This document shows, piece by piece, positions 19,427 through 28,791 of a stretch of DNA of 64,000 nt; the first letter of the stretch is position 1; every line of letters starts with the position of its first letter. Both the position numbers and the translations under genes were made by a program. Below the pieces are notes generated by a model that had not been told where the DNA came from, made no database searches, and worked only from the letters and a program-made list of their open reading frames with translations. Source of the stretch: Pseudomonas fluorescens (GTDB lineage Bacteria > Pseudomonadota > Gammaproteobacteria > Pseudomonadales > Pseudomonadaceae); NCBI RefSeq assembly GCF_001708445.1, contig NZ_CP015637.1, forward strand, positions 5,085,001 through 5,149,000, read 5' to 3'.

Positions 19427-20374
19427 ATGAAATTCGACACGGCCTACAGCGTGAGTCTCGACGACAAGCTATCGATCTACGACGTACGAGAGCTGAATTT
19501 CGACGAAACCGCCGCGTACGACTCCGACAAGGACCGTTTCCTCTGCCCCAACGACGCCTGCCGCGCAGCCTTTGAAACGGGCAACGTGCTGGGCACGTAT
19601 AACGCCAAGAACGTCAACTACCAGCGCACCCCGCATTTCAAGAACACGCCCAGCACCGAGCATATCGACGGTTGCCGCTATGCCAGCAGCCACAAGCCGG
19701 CGGCAGGCGAAAGCGACGACGCGCGCGAGGACAACTTCCCATCGGAATTTGTCCTGACCCGGCGTACCTACGCGCGCATCACTCCGGTCGTCGACGCCGA
19801 GGGGCAAGCCCCGCAAGCACCCGCGCAAACACCTTCAGGCCGCCCCCCCGCAGCCGTCAGCGCCAGCGACAGCACCCCGGATAAAACCAGCGTGTTCGCC
19901 CACCCGGTGGAATGCTATGTGTCGAATATCGACCACAAGGATAAGCTCAAGGCGATGCCGCTGAAGATCGGCGAGCACAGCGCGACCTACTGGGCGTTTT
20001 TCAAGAAAATCGAGTACCTGCAGGACAACCACGGCCTGATCTACTGGGGCAAGATCAAAGCGATCAAGGACTACACCAGCAGTTTTCGCATCGACTTTGA
20101 AAAGAAGGTCTGGCTCGACAAGAAGCCCTATTCGGTCAACGTCTACCTGAGCAAGAAACTCATCGAGAACTACCGCAAGCGCAAGGCGTTCCTGGAGCAG
20201 ATCAAGGCCGCGGCCAGCAGCGAACGGCCGCTGTATTGCTTCTTCTACGGGGTGACGCCGGCGCTCAAGCAAGTGCCGAGCAAGAAAAACCCGGAACAGA
20301 CGTTCGGGGTATTCAGCGCCAATATCGAGAACCTGGACCACCTGATTATTCGGGAAGTGCCGATGCTGGAATAG
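19427..20374 (+). CDS. Hypothetical protein with a CoiA-like zinc-finger N-terminus
   Basis: 315 aa, not recognised as a named family. Residues 39-83 contain C40-x4-C45, H70 (TPHFKN), H79 and C83, spaced like the cysteine/histidine pairs at the N-terminus of CoiA-type proteins, so zinc binding is plausible. A low-complexity linker rich in Pro, Ala and Gln (about 125-160) leads to a C-terminal ~150-residue basic domain (HSATYWAFFKKIEYLQDNHGLIYWGKIKAIKDY, YRKRKAFLEQIKAA). No signal peptide or membrane segment. Possibly nucleic-acid-associated (inference). Confidence 0.7.
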   Translation: MKFDTAYSVSLDDKLSIYDVRELNFDETAAYDSDKDRFLCPNDACRAAFETGNVLGTYNAKNVNYQRTPHFKNTPSTEHIDGCRYASSHKPAAGESDDAREDNFPSEFVLTRRTYARITPVVDAEGQAPQAPAQTPSGRPPAAVSASDSTPDKTSVFAHPVECYVSNIDHKDKLKAMPLKIGEHSATYWAFFKKIEYLQDNHGLIYWGKIKAIKDYTSSFRIDFEKKVWLDKKPYSVNVYLSKKLIENYRKRKAFLEQIKAAASSERPLYCFFYGVTPALKQVPSKKNPEQTFGVFSANIENLDHLIIREVPMLE

Positions 20375-20413
20375 CAGGTGGTTAAGAATCCAGTTGATGA
20401 GCGGTCGAAACAA

Positions 20414-20429
20414 CTGTACAAAAACACAG
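20414..20429. promoter_or_regulatory. LexA-type SOS box upstream of the HTH gene
   Basis: CTGTACAAAAACACAG fits CTG-N10-CAG, and the flanks extend it to ACTGT-N8-ACAGT plus a right-hand TA, close to the TACTGTATATATATACAGTA consensus. TATAGT at 20430-20435 directly abuts it as a possible -10. The HTH start codon is 38 bp downstream. Confidence 0.65.
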
Positions 20430-20467
20430 TATAGTTTGCCTTCCCCGTCGAACCCTGGAGACAACCC

Positions 20468-20848
20468 ATGTCCTCTCTGGCAATGAGCTCTTTCGTAGAA
20501 CAGCAGATCGTCCTGCATCAATTCACCGCCAAGCACAGCGTCCAGGCCCGCGTGATGCTGGGTTGGAGCCGCGAAGACCTGTCCCGTCAGGCCGGCGTGT
20601 CGGTGGCGGCGATTCAACAATTCGAGAACAACGGCGACGTGGACGATGAAACCCGCCTGACCCTGGCGTTTCGCCTGGAGGCGGAGGGGCTGGTGTTTTT
20701 CCCTGGGTTTGCGCCGGGATGGGGGATGAGGGCGCGCAGGTTTGAAACCGCACCCGCCGCGCCGGCCTCTAAAGGCATTATGTCGCGGCTGATGGGCTCA
20801 ACTGCGGCAGCAATCGAGCCACCAACGCCTCAACCGAATGGTGCGTAG
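20468..20848 (+). CDS. Small XRE-type helix-turn-helix protein
   Basis: 126 aa. The HTH lies at about residues 25-75 (SVQARVMLGWSREDLSRQAGVSVAAIQQFENNGDVDDETRLTLAFRLEAEGL), the Cro/C1 pattern with a GVSxxxI recognition helix; a Pro/Ala-rich ~50-residue tail follows. CTGGAG lies 8 nt before the ATG. A LexA-type box overlaps its presumed promoter, suggesting DNA-damage induction. An in-frame ATG at 20483 is an alternative start. Confidence 0.75.
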   Translation: MSSLAMSSFVEQQIVLHQFTAKHSVQARVMLGWSREDLSRQAGVSVAAIQQFENNGDVDDETRLTLAFRLEAEGLVFFPGFAPGWGMRARRFETAPAAPASKGIMSRLMGSTAAAIEPPTPQPNGA

Positions 20849-21023
20849 AGTCCAGGCGGGTCAGCCATGGAGTCGCCCCAGTCACACAGCGATTTAGAGG
20901 CCGGCGGTTTGCTCTTGCAGCAGGCCGATACGCTCATCCCGTGGCCGGGCGACCGTGAACGCTGAATGCACCGGGCCTGCAATTGCAGCACCCAATGCAT
21001 CCTGTATCACGCGGGGGTCAGGT

Positions 21024-22562
21024 TCAGTGGTTGGCGGTCATCTCAACCCCGCCATCGGTCATCGGCGGGGCGGGAGAGAAAGGCGTACCGGGGGTGAAAG
21101 CCGGCTCCCTGATCGCCTGCGACACCTGCTCATAGCCATGGGCAACGGACAGTAAGGTGGCCTCGCTGTTGCCCGAACCATAGAAATACAGCGCCGTAGG
21201 CATGCCTTCATCATCCATGCCGCTAGGGACTGAAATGCCTGGGTAGCCCGCGGCAGCAGTGAAGTAATAGTTATGGGACAGGAAATTCGACACGATGGCG
21301 TCGAGCTTGTGTGCCTTCAACGGGTTATCAATCGTTTGCTGGAAAATCGGAGTAATGGCCTCCCACAGGCTGTCGAGCTCCTCCTGCGGCACCTCCAGGG
21401 TGTTGATGAGTTCCAGAAGGTTCTGGTCCGGCTCGCCCGGCAGCCCGTTGCGTTTATTGAATGCGATCAGCTCCGATAGTGATTTGACCGGCAGGCCTTG
21501 CCTTCCCGCCAAATAGTCCTCGAGCTGTTTTTTAACGTCGGTAAACAACGCTTCGTTGTAGTCCCGGTAGTTGTCATCAGATATGCCTTCGTCCATTGGC
21601 CCCACTGGCACCAGGGTAGCGCCCTCGGACTTGAGCCGTTCAATCGCGTCCTCGAAGTGTTTTCTATCCGCGCGCTTCGCGGGGTCCTTGGCCTCCTCCG
21701 GCGTCAGCTCAGGCAATGGTGTGTAGCCAATACGCTTGCCTTTCAAGGCATCTGGCGTGAGCCCCTCGGTGTACACGGTGGTCTCAGTCATGGCGTTGAG
21801 TGCCTCTGCCGCATCACGCACATTACGTGTAAAAGTGCCCACCGAATCCAGGCGCGTACTGGTCATGACGCCCTCCGTGCTGACCAGGCCGGCAGTGGTT
21901 TTCATGCCGAAAACACCGTTATAGGCGGCCGGAGCAATAACCGAACCATTGGTCTCAAGCCCCAATGCCAGCGGAACATGCCCTTGGGCCACCGCCACCG
22001 CCGAGCCAGAACTCGACCCTGCCACCGGGCCACCAAGCCGATGAGGGTTGAGCGTCTGTCCACCTCGGGAGCTCCACCCATCTGCCGGCGCTTCGGAGCG
22101 GAAGTTGGACAATTCGCTCATGTTGGTTTTACCCACAATGACCATGCCTGCTTTCAGCAGCTGGTCCACGACCTTGGCATTTTTAGTCGCCGGCGCGCCC
22201 ACCAGGGCTTTTGAGCCAGCACTCGTCTGCATATTGCCTTGGGTTTCAAACACATCTTTGAGTGCCACGGGCACGCCATGCAGATAACTGCGCACCTGGC
22301 CGTTGGCACGCTCCTGATCGAGCGCCTTCGCCTCATTCCTGGCGTTGCGGTTGATTTCTAAAAACGCGTTTCCCCCCTGGAGCCCCTGGTCAATATTGGC
22401 GATCTGCTTCAACGAATCCTTCACCAACGACTCTGAAGTGACCCCTGAGTGCTTGGCCATATCCGCTGACATTTCATGGGCGCTCTTGTATCCCTGCCCA
22501 GGCTGTGTAAATGCCCGGTAAAGGTCGGCAGCCCATCCCCCGGACGAAGAAGGTATGAACAT
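21024..22562 (-). CDS. Amidase (amidase-signature family)
   Basis: 512 aa. The Ser-cisSer-Lys triad is in place: Lys102 in HGVPVALKDVFET, Ser183 in GGPVAGSSSGS and the nucleophile Ser207 in LETNGSVIAPA, the 24-residue serine spacing being that of the family. It hydrolyses an amide bond; the substrate cannot be inferred. No signal peptide is evident (MFIPSSSGGWAADLYRAF). The C-terminus is Pro-rich and ends ANH. It lies 110 bp downstream of a degenerate relative on the same strand. Confidence 0.88.
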   Translation of the reverse strand: MFIPSSSGGWAADLYRAFTQPGQGYKSAHEMSADMAKHSGVTSESLVKDSLKQIANIDQGLQGGNAFLEINRNARNEAKALDQERANGQVRSYLHGVPVALKDVFETQGNMQTSAGSKALVGAPATKNAKVVDQLLKAGMVIVGKTNMSELSNFRSEAPADGWSSRGGQTLNPHRLGGPVAGSSSGSAVAVAQGHVPLALGLETNGSVIAPAAYNGVFGMKTTAGLVSTEGVMTSTRLDSVGTFTRNVRDAAEALNAMTETTVYTEGLTPDALKGKRIGYTPLPELTPEEAKDPAKRADRKHFEDAIERLKSEGATLVPVGPMDEGISDDNYRDYNEALFTDVKKQLEDYLAGRQGLPVKSLSELIAFNKRNGLPGEPDQNLLELINTLEVPQEELDSLWEAITPIFQQTIDNPLKAHKLDAIVSNFLSHNYYFTAAAGYPGISVPSGMDDEGMPTALYFYGSGNSEATLLSVAHGYEQVSQAIREPAFTPGTPFSPAPPMTDGGVEMTANH

Positions 22563-22672
22563 AAATTCCCCTCGATTGGACGGAACGTGCGAGCTATCGA
22601 TTGATAACCCGGTACCAGTCTAAAAAGGGCGGTGCTTTCCTCCCCCAGGGTAAATCTTGCAGTCTCGTCCGA

Positions 22673-23428
22673 TTACTCCACCCAAGGTGTGGGCTGTAAG
22701 GTGGCGGGTTCCTGTAACAGCAGGCGGTAGCTCTGTGCCAACGCCCTCACGTGATCACGCATCCAGTGGGCGCTATAAAACCAAAGCCTGTTGCCTTCTT
22801 CCAGCGGCTCGAAAAGCCCCGGGTAGCCACTTCTGCACGCGGCATGAAACGCGGCACTTCGCCCCTCGGACACCAGGGCATCAAGGCGATTCTCCGTCAC
22901 GTGTCGATCGATTTCGTTGTGCATGCTGAATTGAAGGCTGTCGTCCACCTGCTCCGCGTCCAGCGCCACCAGTTGCGCCCCCGCCTGGCGCAACTTATCC
23001 AAGGCACGAGTGAAGGAGGCGCTGTGTTCAGCGGGTTCGTATGCATCACCCCGTACATAGCGCCCGGCATACCCTATGCGCCACCCGGTCAATGCCGGTG
23101 CCGGGGTAAAAGCACTGTTGTTCAGTACCAGGGGGACTTCCACCATCACCGGCCCCGATGGGTCGACGCCACTTAACGCACTGAGCGATAACGCCGGGTC
23201 GCGTACGGTTTTCATCAGCGGGCCCGGCACGTCAAACCGGGGAGTGGGGACGCCGGTTCCCGCAGGCTCAGGTGTGTGAGCAGCGGCACCGAACGTGATA
23301 CCGCCCGCGCTGCCGCTCGGTGCATCAGTGGGAGGAACGGAGGGCGGGCAGGTCGCGCCCGAGGGTAACGCTTGCCCCGTTGGGCATGGCACGCATGGGC
23401 GCCAGTACTTCCTACACTTGTCTTCCAT
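22673..23428 (-). CDS. Degenerate amidase-like protein lacking the catalytic core
   Basis: 251 aa from ATG 23428; longer starts would overlap the MBL gene. The N-terminal 30 residues are Cys-rich (Cys5, 13, 16 and 27 in MEDKCRKYWRPCVPCPTGQ...). The C-terminal ~150 residues align by eye with the C-terminal part of the neighbouring amidase: GWRIGYAGRYVRGD, LDKLRQAGAQLVALD, LDALVSEGRSAAFHAACRSGYPGLFEP and WFYSAHWMRDHVRALAQSY. The Lys/Ser/Ser catalytic region is absent. It is either a decayed duplicate or a non-catalytic partner. Confidence 0.6.
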   Translation of the reverse strand: MEDKCRKYWRPCVPCPTGQALPSGATCPPSVPPTDAPSGSAGGITFGAAAHTPEPAGTGVPTPRFDVPGPLMKTVRDPALSLSALSGVDPSGPVMVEVPLVLNNSAFTPAPALTGWRIGYAGRYVRGDAYEPAEHSASFTRALDKLRQAGAQLVALDAEQVDDSLQFSMHNEIDRHVTENRLDALVSEGRSAAFHAACRSGYPGLFEPLEEGNRLWFYSAHWMRDHVRALAQSYRLLLQEPATLQPTPWVE

Positions 23429-23537
23429 CAGAACCTGCCCCGAGAAATGAAATTCCCAGGGATCATCGCACCGTCGTCCGGCGCTTGTCGCAACCTCGAA
23501 ACACCCTGAAAATTCCTTTTTCCAAGTGCGCCGACGT

Positions 23538-24596
23538 TCAGCCCACGGCGTGTTCCTCAACCACTTGCGTCTCGACATCCAACCACCACGCATGACCGCG
23601 TTCAGGCATGCTCAAACTGAACGCCTGGCCCATCGGCGGCGTGGTAATCGACACATTGCGCTCCCATGCCAGCGCCATGATGCGGTCGAAGGGTTCGTGC
23701 CAGGCATGGAACGCCAGGTCGAAGGTGCCGTTGTGAATCGGCAACAACCAACGGCCCTTGAGGTCAATGTGCGCCTGCAAGGTTTGCTCGGGTTGCATGT
23801 GCACATGGGGCCAGTCGACGTTGTAAGCACCGGTTTCCATCAGGGTCAGGTCGAACGGGCCGTAATGTTCGCCGATTCGCTTGAAGCCGTCGAAATAGCC
23901 GGTGTCGCCACTGAAAAAGATCCGACGCGCGCCGTCGATCATCACCCAAGAGCACCACAGCGTCTGGTTACTATCAAACAGGCCCCGCCCGGAAAAATGC
24001 TGTGCAGGCGTGGCGACCAAATGAATGCCGCCGACCTCCGTGCCCTCCCACCAATCGAGCTGCCGCACTTTACGCGCGTCCACGCCCCATTTGACGAGGA
24101 TATCGCCCACGCCCAGCGGCGCCAGGAAGGCAGCGGTCTTGTCGGCCAACTGGATGACAGCCTTACGGTCCAGGTGGTCGTAATGGTTGTGGGAAAGAAT
24201 GACCGCTTCCAAATCAGGCAGTTCTTCAAGAGTGATAGGGGGCTGATGGAAACGCTTGGGACCAGCCCAACTGAAGGGTGACGCGCGCTCGGCGAACACC
24301 GGGTCGGTCAGCCAGAACTTGCCGCGCATTTTCAGCAGTACCGTGGAATGCCCCAGGCGAAATACGCTGTGGTCGGGGGCGGCGGACAGTTGCTCGCGGG
24401 TCAGCGGTTGCACCGGGATCTGCCCTACTGGCCGCGTGGTGCGCGGCTTGTGAAAGAGCATCTTCCAGAAAATACCCAAGGTTTTGGCAAAGCCGGCGTG
24501 CTGCACGGGAGCGCCGTTGCTGAAGCTTCCCGGAGCCTGTTCGGCAGGCTTGCGGGCGACGGGCGCGGGGTCGAGACGGGTTGAGATCGTGGCCAT
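23538..24596 (-). CDS. Metallo-beta-lactamase-fold hydrolase (UlaG/NAPE-PLD-like)
   Basis: 352 aa. The zinc motif HxHxDH is seen as LSHNHYDHLD, with further ligands in TPAQHFSGR and FFSGDTGY, and a late histidine in LPIHNGTFDLAFHAWHEP. The layout fits the NAPE-PLD-like/UlaG branch (MBL fold, long N-terminal strand region LGHSTVLLKMRGKFWLTDPVFAERASPFSW). No signal peptide. It is divergent from a TetR-type gene with a 16-bp palindrome between them, so it is probably the TetR target. Confidence 0.88.
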   Translation of the reverse strand: MATISTRLDPAPVARKPAEQAPGSFSNGAPVQHAGFAKTLGIFWKMLFHKPRTTRPVGQIPVQPLTREQLSAAPDHSVFRLGHSTVLLKMRGKFWLTDPVFAERASPFSWAGPKRFHQPPITLEELPDLEAVILSHNHYDHLDRKAVIQLADKTAAFLAPLGVGDILVKWGVDARKVRQLDWWEGTEVGGIHLVATPAQHFSGRGLFDSNQTLWCSWVMIDGARRIFFSGDTGYFDGFKRIGEHYGPFDLTLMETGAYNVDWPHVHMQPEQTLQAHIDLKGRWLLPIHNGTFDLAFHAWHEPFDRIMALAWERNVSITTPPMGQAFSLSMPERGHAWWLDVETQVVEEHAVG

Positions 24597-24628
24597 TCCA
24601 GAGTGACTCCTACAGACCGCTCATAAGT

Positions 24629-24644
24629 TACACTGCACAGTGTA
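24629..24644. promoter_or_regulatory. 16-bp perfect palindrome, likely TetR operator
   Basis: TACACTGCACAGTGTA lies between the divergent MBL and TetR genes, 33 bp from the MBL start and 76 bp from the TetR start. A half-match GAGTGTA follows at 24685. Confidence 0.6.
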
Positions 24645-24719
24645 GTTTCAAGATTGCAACAAAACCCGGAGCAAGTAAACTACCGAGTGTAATTTTCCCC
24701 CTAGAGCCGATCACTGCCC

Positions 24720-25340
24720 ATGACTGCCCCCCAGCGCCTCACCGACCGCAAACGCGAAGCCATCGTGGCCGCCGCCATTGCCGAGTTTCGGGTCAACGGG
24801 TTCGAGGTCACCAGCATGGACAAGATCGCCGCCACCGCCGGAGTCTCCAAACGCACCGTATACAACCATTTCCCCAGCAAGGAAGAGTTGTTCGCCGAAA
24901 TTCTCCACCAACTCTGGGCCAGCAGCGTCGCCCAGCTCGACGTCAGCTACGCCAGCGACCGTCCGTTGCGCGAACAATTGCGCGAGTTGCTCGAAGCCAA
25001 GATGAAGATGATGTCGGACGCCAATTTTCTCGACCTGGCCCGGGTTGCCATCGCCGCCACCATCCATTCACCGGAACGCGCCCAGGACATGGTCAACCGC
25101 CTGAGCAAACGCGAAGAAGGCTTTACCCAGTGGGTGCGCGCCGCCCAGCAAGACGGCCGACTCAGTTGCAGCGACCCGGCCTTCGCCGCCCACCAGATCC
25201 AGAGCCTGCTCAAGGCTTTCGCGTTCTGGCCACAGATCACGCTGGGCCAACCCACCCTTGATGCACCCAGCCAGGCCAGGGTAATCGAGTCGGCCATCGA
25301 TCTTTTCCTGGCCGGTTACGAAATCACTGCACAGCGCTGA
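24720..25340 (+). CDS. TetR/AcrR-family repressor
   Basis: 206 aa. The N-terminal HTH reads RKREAIVAAAIAEFRVNGFEVTSMDKIAATAGVSKRTVYNHFPSKEELFAEIL, a textbook TetR DNA-binding domain; the remaining ~140 residues are the helical ligand domain (AefR-like C-terminal pattern). It probably represses the divergent hydrolase gene and itself through the palindrome at 24629. Confidence 0.9.
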   Translation: MTAPQRLTDRKREAIVAAAIAEFRVNGFEVTSMDKIAATAGVSKRTVYNHFPSKEELFAEILHQLWASSVAQLDVSYASDRPLREQLRELLEAKMKMMSDANFLDLARVAIAATIHSPERAQDMVNRLSKREEGFTQWVRAAQQDGRLSCSDPAFAAHQIQSLLKAFAFWPQITLGQPTLDAPSQARVIESAIDLFLAGYEITAQR

Positions 25341-25547
25341 AGCACTGGCCCCCTGCTCACTGTTGCATAAGCGACATCCCTGGTCGTTTTTCGACGATTC
25401 CTGCACGGTCTCTCCACAAATGGCTTGGAAGGACACTGATTATTCCCACAGGAATAACTGACAATATTCACCGGACTTATCCGATCAACGGTTAATCGGG
25501 CAAACGTGCGTAGCCGTGTCAGTGAAAAACAGCTGAACCAGGAATTT

Positions 25548-26606
<1,059 letters not shown>

Positions 26607-26707
26607 AGACCTGATGCGGCAGCCCGTCTGACTGCTGCGACACTCCCGAATAGATAGCACAATGCCTCCACCCGTCCGCTAACCCAAAAAAGGCCCTGAA
26701 CTGGGTC

Positions 26708-26735
26708 GAACTTCTGGTCAGGCTGATCACTCTGA
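26708..26735 (+). promoter_or_regulatory. AlgU (sigma-22)-type promoter upstream of bdlA-like gene
   Basis: GAACTT at 26708-26713, 17-bp spacer, TCTGA at 26731-26735, matching the AlgU/RpoE consensus GAACTT-N16/17-TCTGA. It predicts a ~125-nt leader before the start at 26869. Confidence 0.6.
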
Positions 26736-26868
26736 ACCGGTTGTTCCACCCCGCTGTCGGCACAAGGAAGCTGACAATGAGCACGTCAACCGTGAGGCGA
26801 AGCGCCCTACGGAGGCAGGCGCATATTCATGGATACCCCAAGACGCTTGCTTACCCGAGCACCCGAAC

Positions 26869-28188
26869 ATGCTATTCAACGCGCATAAAAAAACCATCGA
26901 CCTCCTGCAAAATACCGTCGCGCAACAGGCCAGCCTGCTGAACGCCATCGAGCGCTCCATGGCAGTGATCGAATTCGACCTACAAGGCACCGTGTTGCGA
27001 GCCAACGAGAACTTCCTCAAGACCTTGGGCTATCGCGCCGAGCAGATCGAGGGCCAACCCCACCGCCTGTTCTGCACCCCGGCATACGTCCGCAGCGCCG
27101 AGTACAACCAGTTGTGGTCGGACTTGCGCAACGGTCGATTCCAATCCGGCACCTTTGAACGGGTGGGCAACGCCGGCCAGTCGGTGTGGTTGGAAGCCAG
27201 CTACAACCCGGTACGCGACGACGCCGGCAAAGTGATCAAGGTGGTGAAGTACGCGATGGATGTCACCCCGCGCCTGCAGGCCGAGAGCGAAGCGGATGCC
27301 AAACTGGGCGCTATCGACCGCTCCATGGCAGTGATCGAGTTCAACCTCGACGGCACTATCATCACCGCCAACGACAATTTCCTGCAGCGCATGGGTTACA
27401 GCCTGGCGCAGATCCAGGGCAAGCATCACCGCCTGTTCTGCAAACCGGAGTTGGTCAACAGTTCGGCCTACAGTGAGTTCTGGCAGCGCCTGAACCAGGG
27501 CCAGTTGTTCAGCGGCCAGTTTGAGCGCGTCGATAAAAATGGCCAGACCGTCTGGCTGGAAGCCAACTACAACCCGGTACACGACGCCAGTGGGCGCCTG
27601 TGCAAAGTGGTGAAGTTCGCCTCCGACGTCACCGCCATGGTGCAACAGCACGCCGCCGACGCGGCCAGTGCAGCCCAGGCGTACCACATCTCCCTGAACA
27701 CCCGGGACATCGCGGAAAAAGGCGCCGAAGTGATCCAGCAATCCGCCACTGGCATGCGTGAGATTGCCGCCGACATTGACGGCTCGTCGCAACTGATCGC
27801 CAAACTGGGCCAGCGTTCGCAGCAGATCACCGCCATCGTCAACACCATCCGAGGCATCGCTGACCAGACCAACCTGCTGGCGCTCAATGCGGCAATCGAA
27901 GCGGCGCGGGCGGGTGAACAAGGCCGTGGCTTCGCGGTGGTGGCCGACGAAGTACGGCAATTGGCGGCGCGCACCAGCGGCTCGACGACCGAGATCTCCA
28001 GCATGATCGCGATGATCCAGGACGAGACCCGCCAGGCTATCGACAGCATGGACGGCACACGTGACCGCGCCGCCCAGGCTGTGGAGTTGGCCAACCGCGC
28101 CGGCACGGTGATCCTGCAAATTCGCGAAGGCACCAGTGAGGCGGTACAGGCAGTGAGCGCTTTTGCCAACGAACGCAGCGCCCACTGA
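26869..28188 (+). CDS. bdlA: BdlA-like PAS-PAS-MCP cytoplasmic sensor
   Basis: 439 aa with no membrane segment. There are two similar PAS domains (about 26-130 and 146-255), each starting SMAVIEF and containing HRLFC and VWLEA(S/N)YNPV, then a methyl-accepting signalling domain with the conserved tip [37 protein letters not shown]. This is the architecture of the P. aeruginosa biofilm dispersal protein BdlA (417 aa), and the C-terminus [12 protein letters not shown] also fits. The name is by homology; an aerotaxis-type receptor remains possible. Confidence 0.8.
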   Translation: MLFNAHKKTIDLLQNTVAQQASLLNAIERSMAVIEFDLQGTVLRANENFLKTLGYRAEQIEGQPHRLFCTPAYVRSAEYNQLWSDLRNGRFQSGTFERVGNAGQSVWLEASYNPVRDDAGKVIKVVKYAMDVTPRLQAESEADAKLGAIDRSMAVIEFNLDGTIITANDNFLQRMGYSLAQIQGKHHRLFCKPELVNSSAYSEFWQRLNQGQLFSGQFERVDKNGQTVWLEANYNPVHDASGRLCKVVKFASDVTAMVQQHAADAASAAQAYHISLNTRDIAEKGAEVIQQSATGMREIAADIDGSSQLIAKLGQRSQQITAIVNTIRGIADQTNLLALNAAIEAARAGEQGRGFAVVADEVRQLAARTSGSTTEISSMIAMIQDETRQAIDSMDGTRDRAAQAVELANRAGTVILQIREGTSEAVQAVSAFANERSAH

Positions 28189-28272
28189 ATCGGCTCTGGG
28201 TTATTCATACGTCAGACAGGTCGCCAGGACTATAGTGAACGCCCGTCTTACCGTTGATGACACGAGCCCACC

Positions 28273-28791
28273 ATGACGCCAGATAAGCCTGAAACCACCC
28301 CCGTCGACCATCGACGTTTCCACCGGCGCCACGATCACCTGGCGCCGACCTTCGGCAACGACACCTTTGCGCTGAAGGCCGAAGCCTTCGCGCGCTTCTT
28401 TGGCACGCCGACTTTCCTCGGCGCGCAAACCGCGATCGTGATCTTGTGGGTGGCGCTCAACGTCAGCGGCATCACGCACTTTGACGTATACCCGTTCATC
28501 CTGCTCAACCTGGCGTTCAGCCTGCAATCGGCCTATGCCGCGCCGCTCATCCTACTGGCCCAGACACGCCAGGCCGCCCGCGATAAAGCCCAGTCCGACG
28601 CCGACGCGCAGCACCGGGAAGCGCTGGCCGTGGCCAACGCCGAGCGCCAGGCCGAGGCCGCGCGGACCACCAAGCAACTGCTGGAACTGCTGGAACAGAA
28701 CACCCGCCTGACGGAAATGACCAAGCAACTGACCGAGCGTATCGAGACCCTGACCTGCGAAATGCATGAGCACTTTGTGCGGAAAACCTAG
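28273..28791 (+). CDS. DUF1003 membrane protein
   Basis: 172 aa. Two adjacent membrane helices (TFLGAQTAIVILWVALNV and YPFILLNLAFSLQSAYAAPLILLAQ) carry the DUF1003 signature NLAFSLQSAYAAPLILLAQ-R. The C-terminal ~75 residues form a long Gln/Glu/Ala-rich helix, probably a coiled coil. Function unknown. The last 4 bp overlap the convergent LysR gene. Confidence 0.85.
   Translation: MTPDKPETTPVDHRRFHRRHDHLAPTFGNDTFALKAEAFARFFGTPTFLGAQTAIVILWVALNVSGITHFDVYPFILLNLAFSLQSAYAAPLILLAQTRQAARDKAQSDADAQHREALAVANAERQAEAARTTKQLLELLEQNTRLTEMTKQLTERIETLTCEMHEHFVRKT

Noticed and set aside
22673..23593. Longer start (23593) for the degenerate amidase-like gene
   Set aside because: It overlaps the 3' end of the MBL gene on the same strand by 56 bp and adds an Arg/Trp-rich stretch without family features.
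26980..28185. 401-codon open frame opposite the bdlA-like gene
   Set aside because: It is a shadow of a clearly coding PAS-MCP gene, with no ribosome-binding site or family features.
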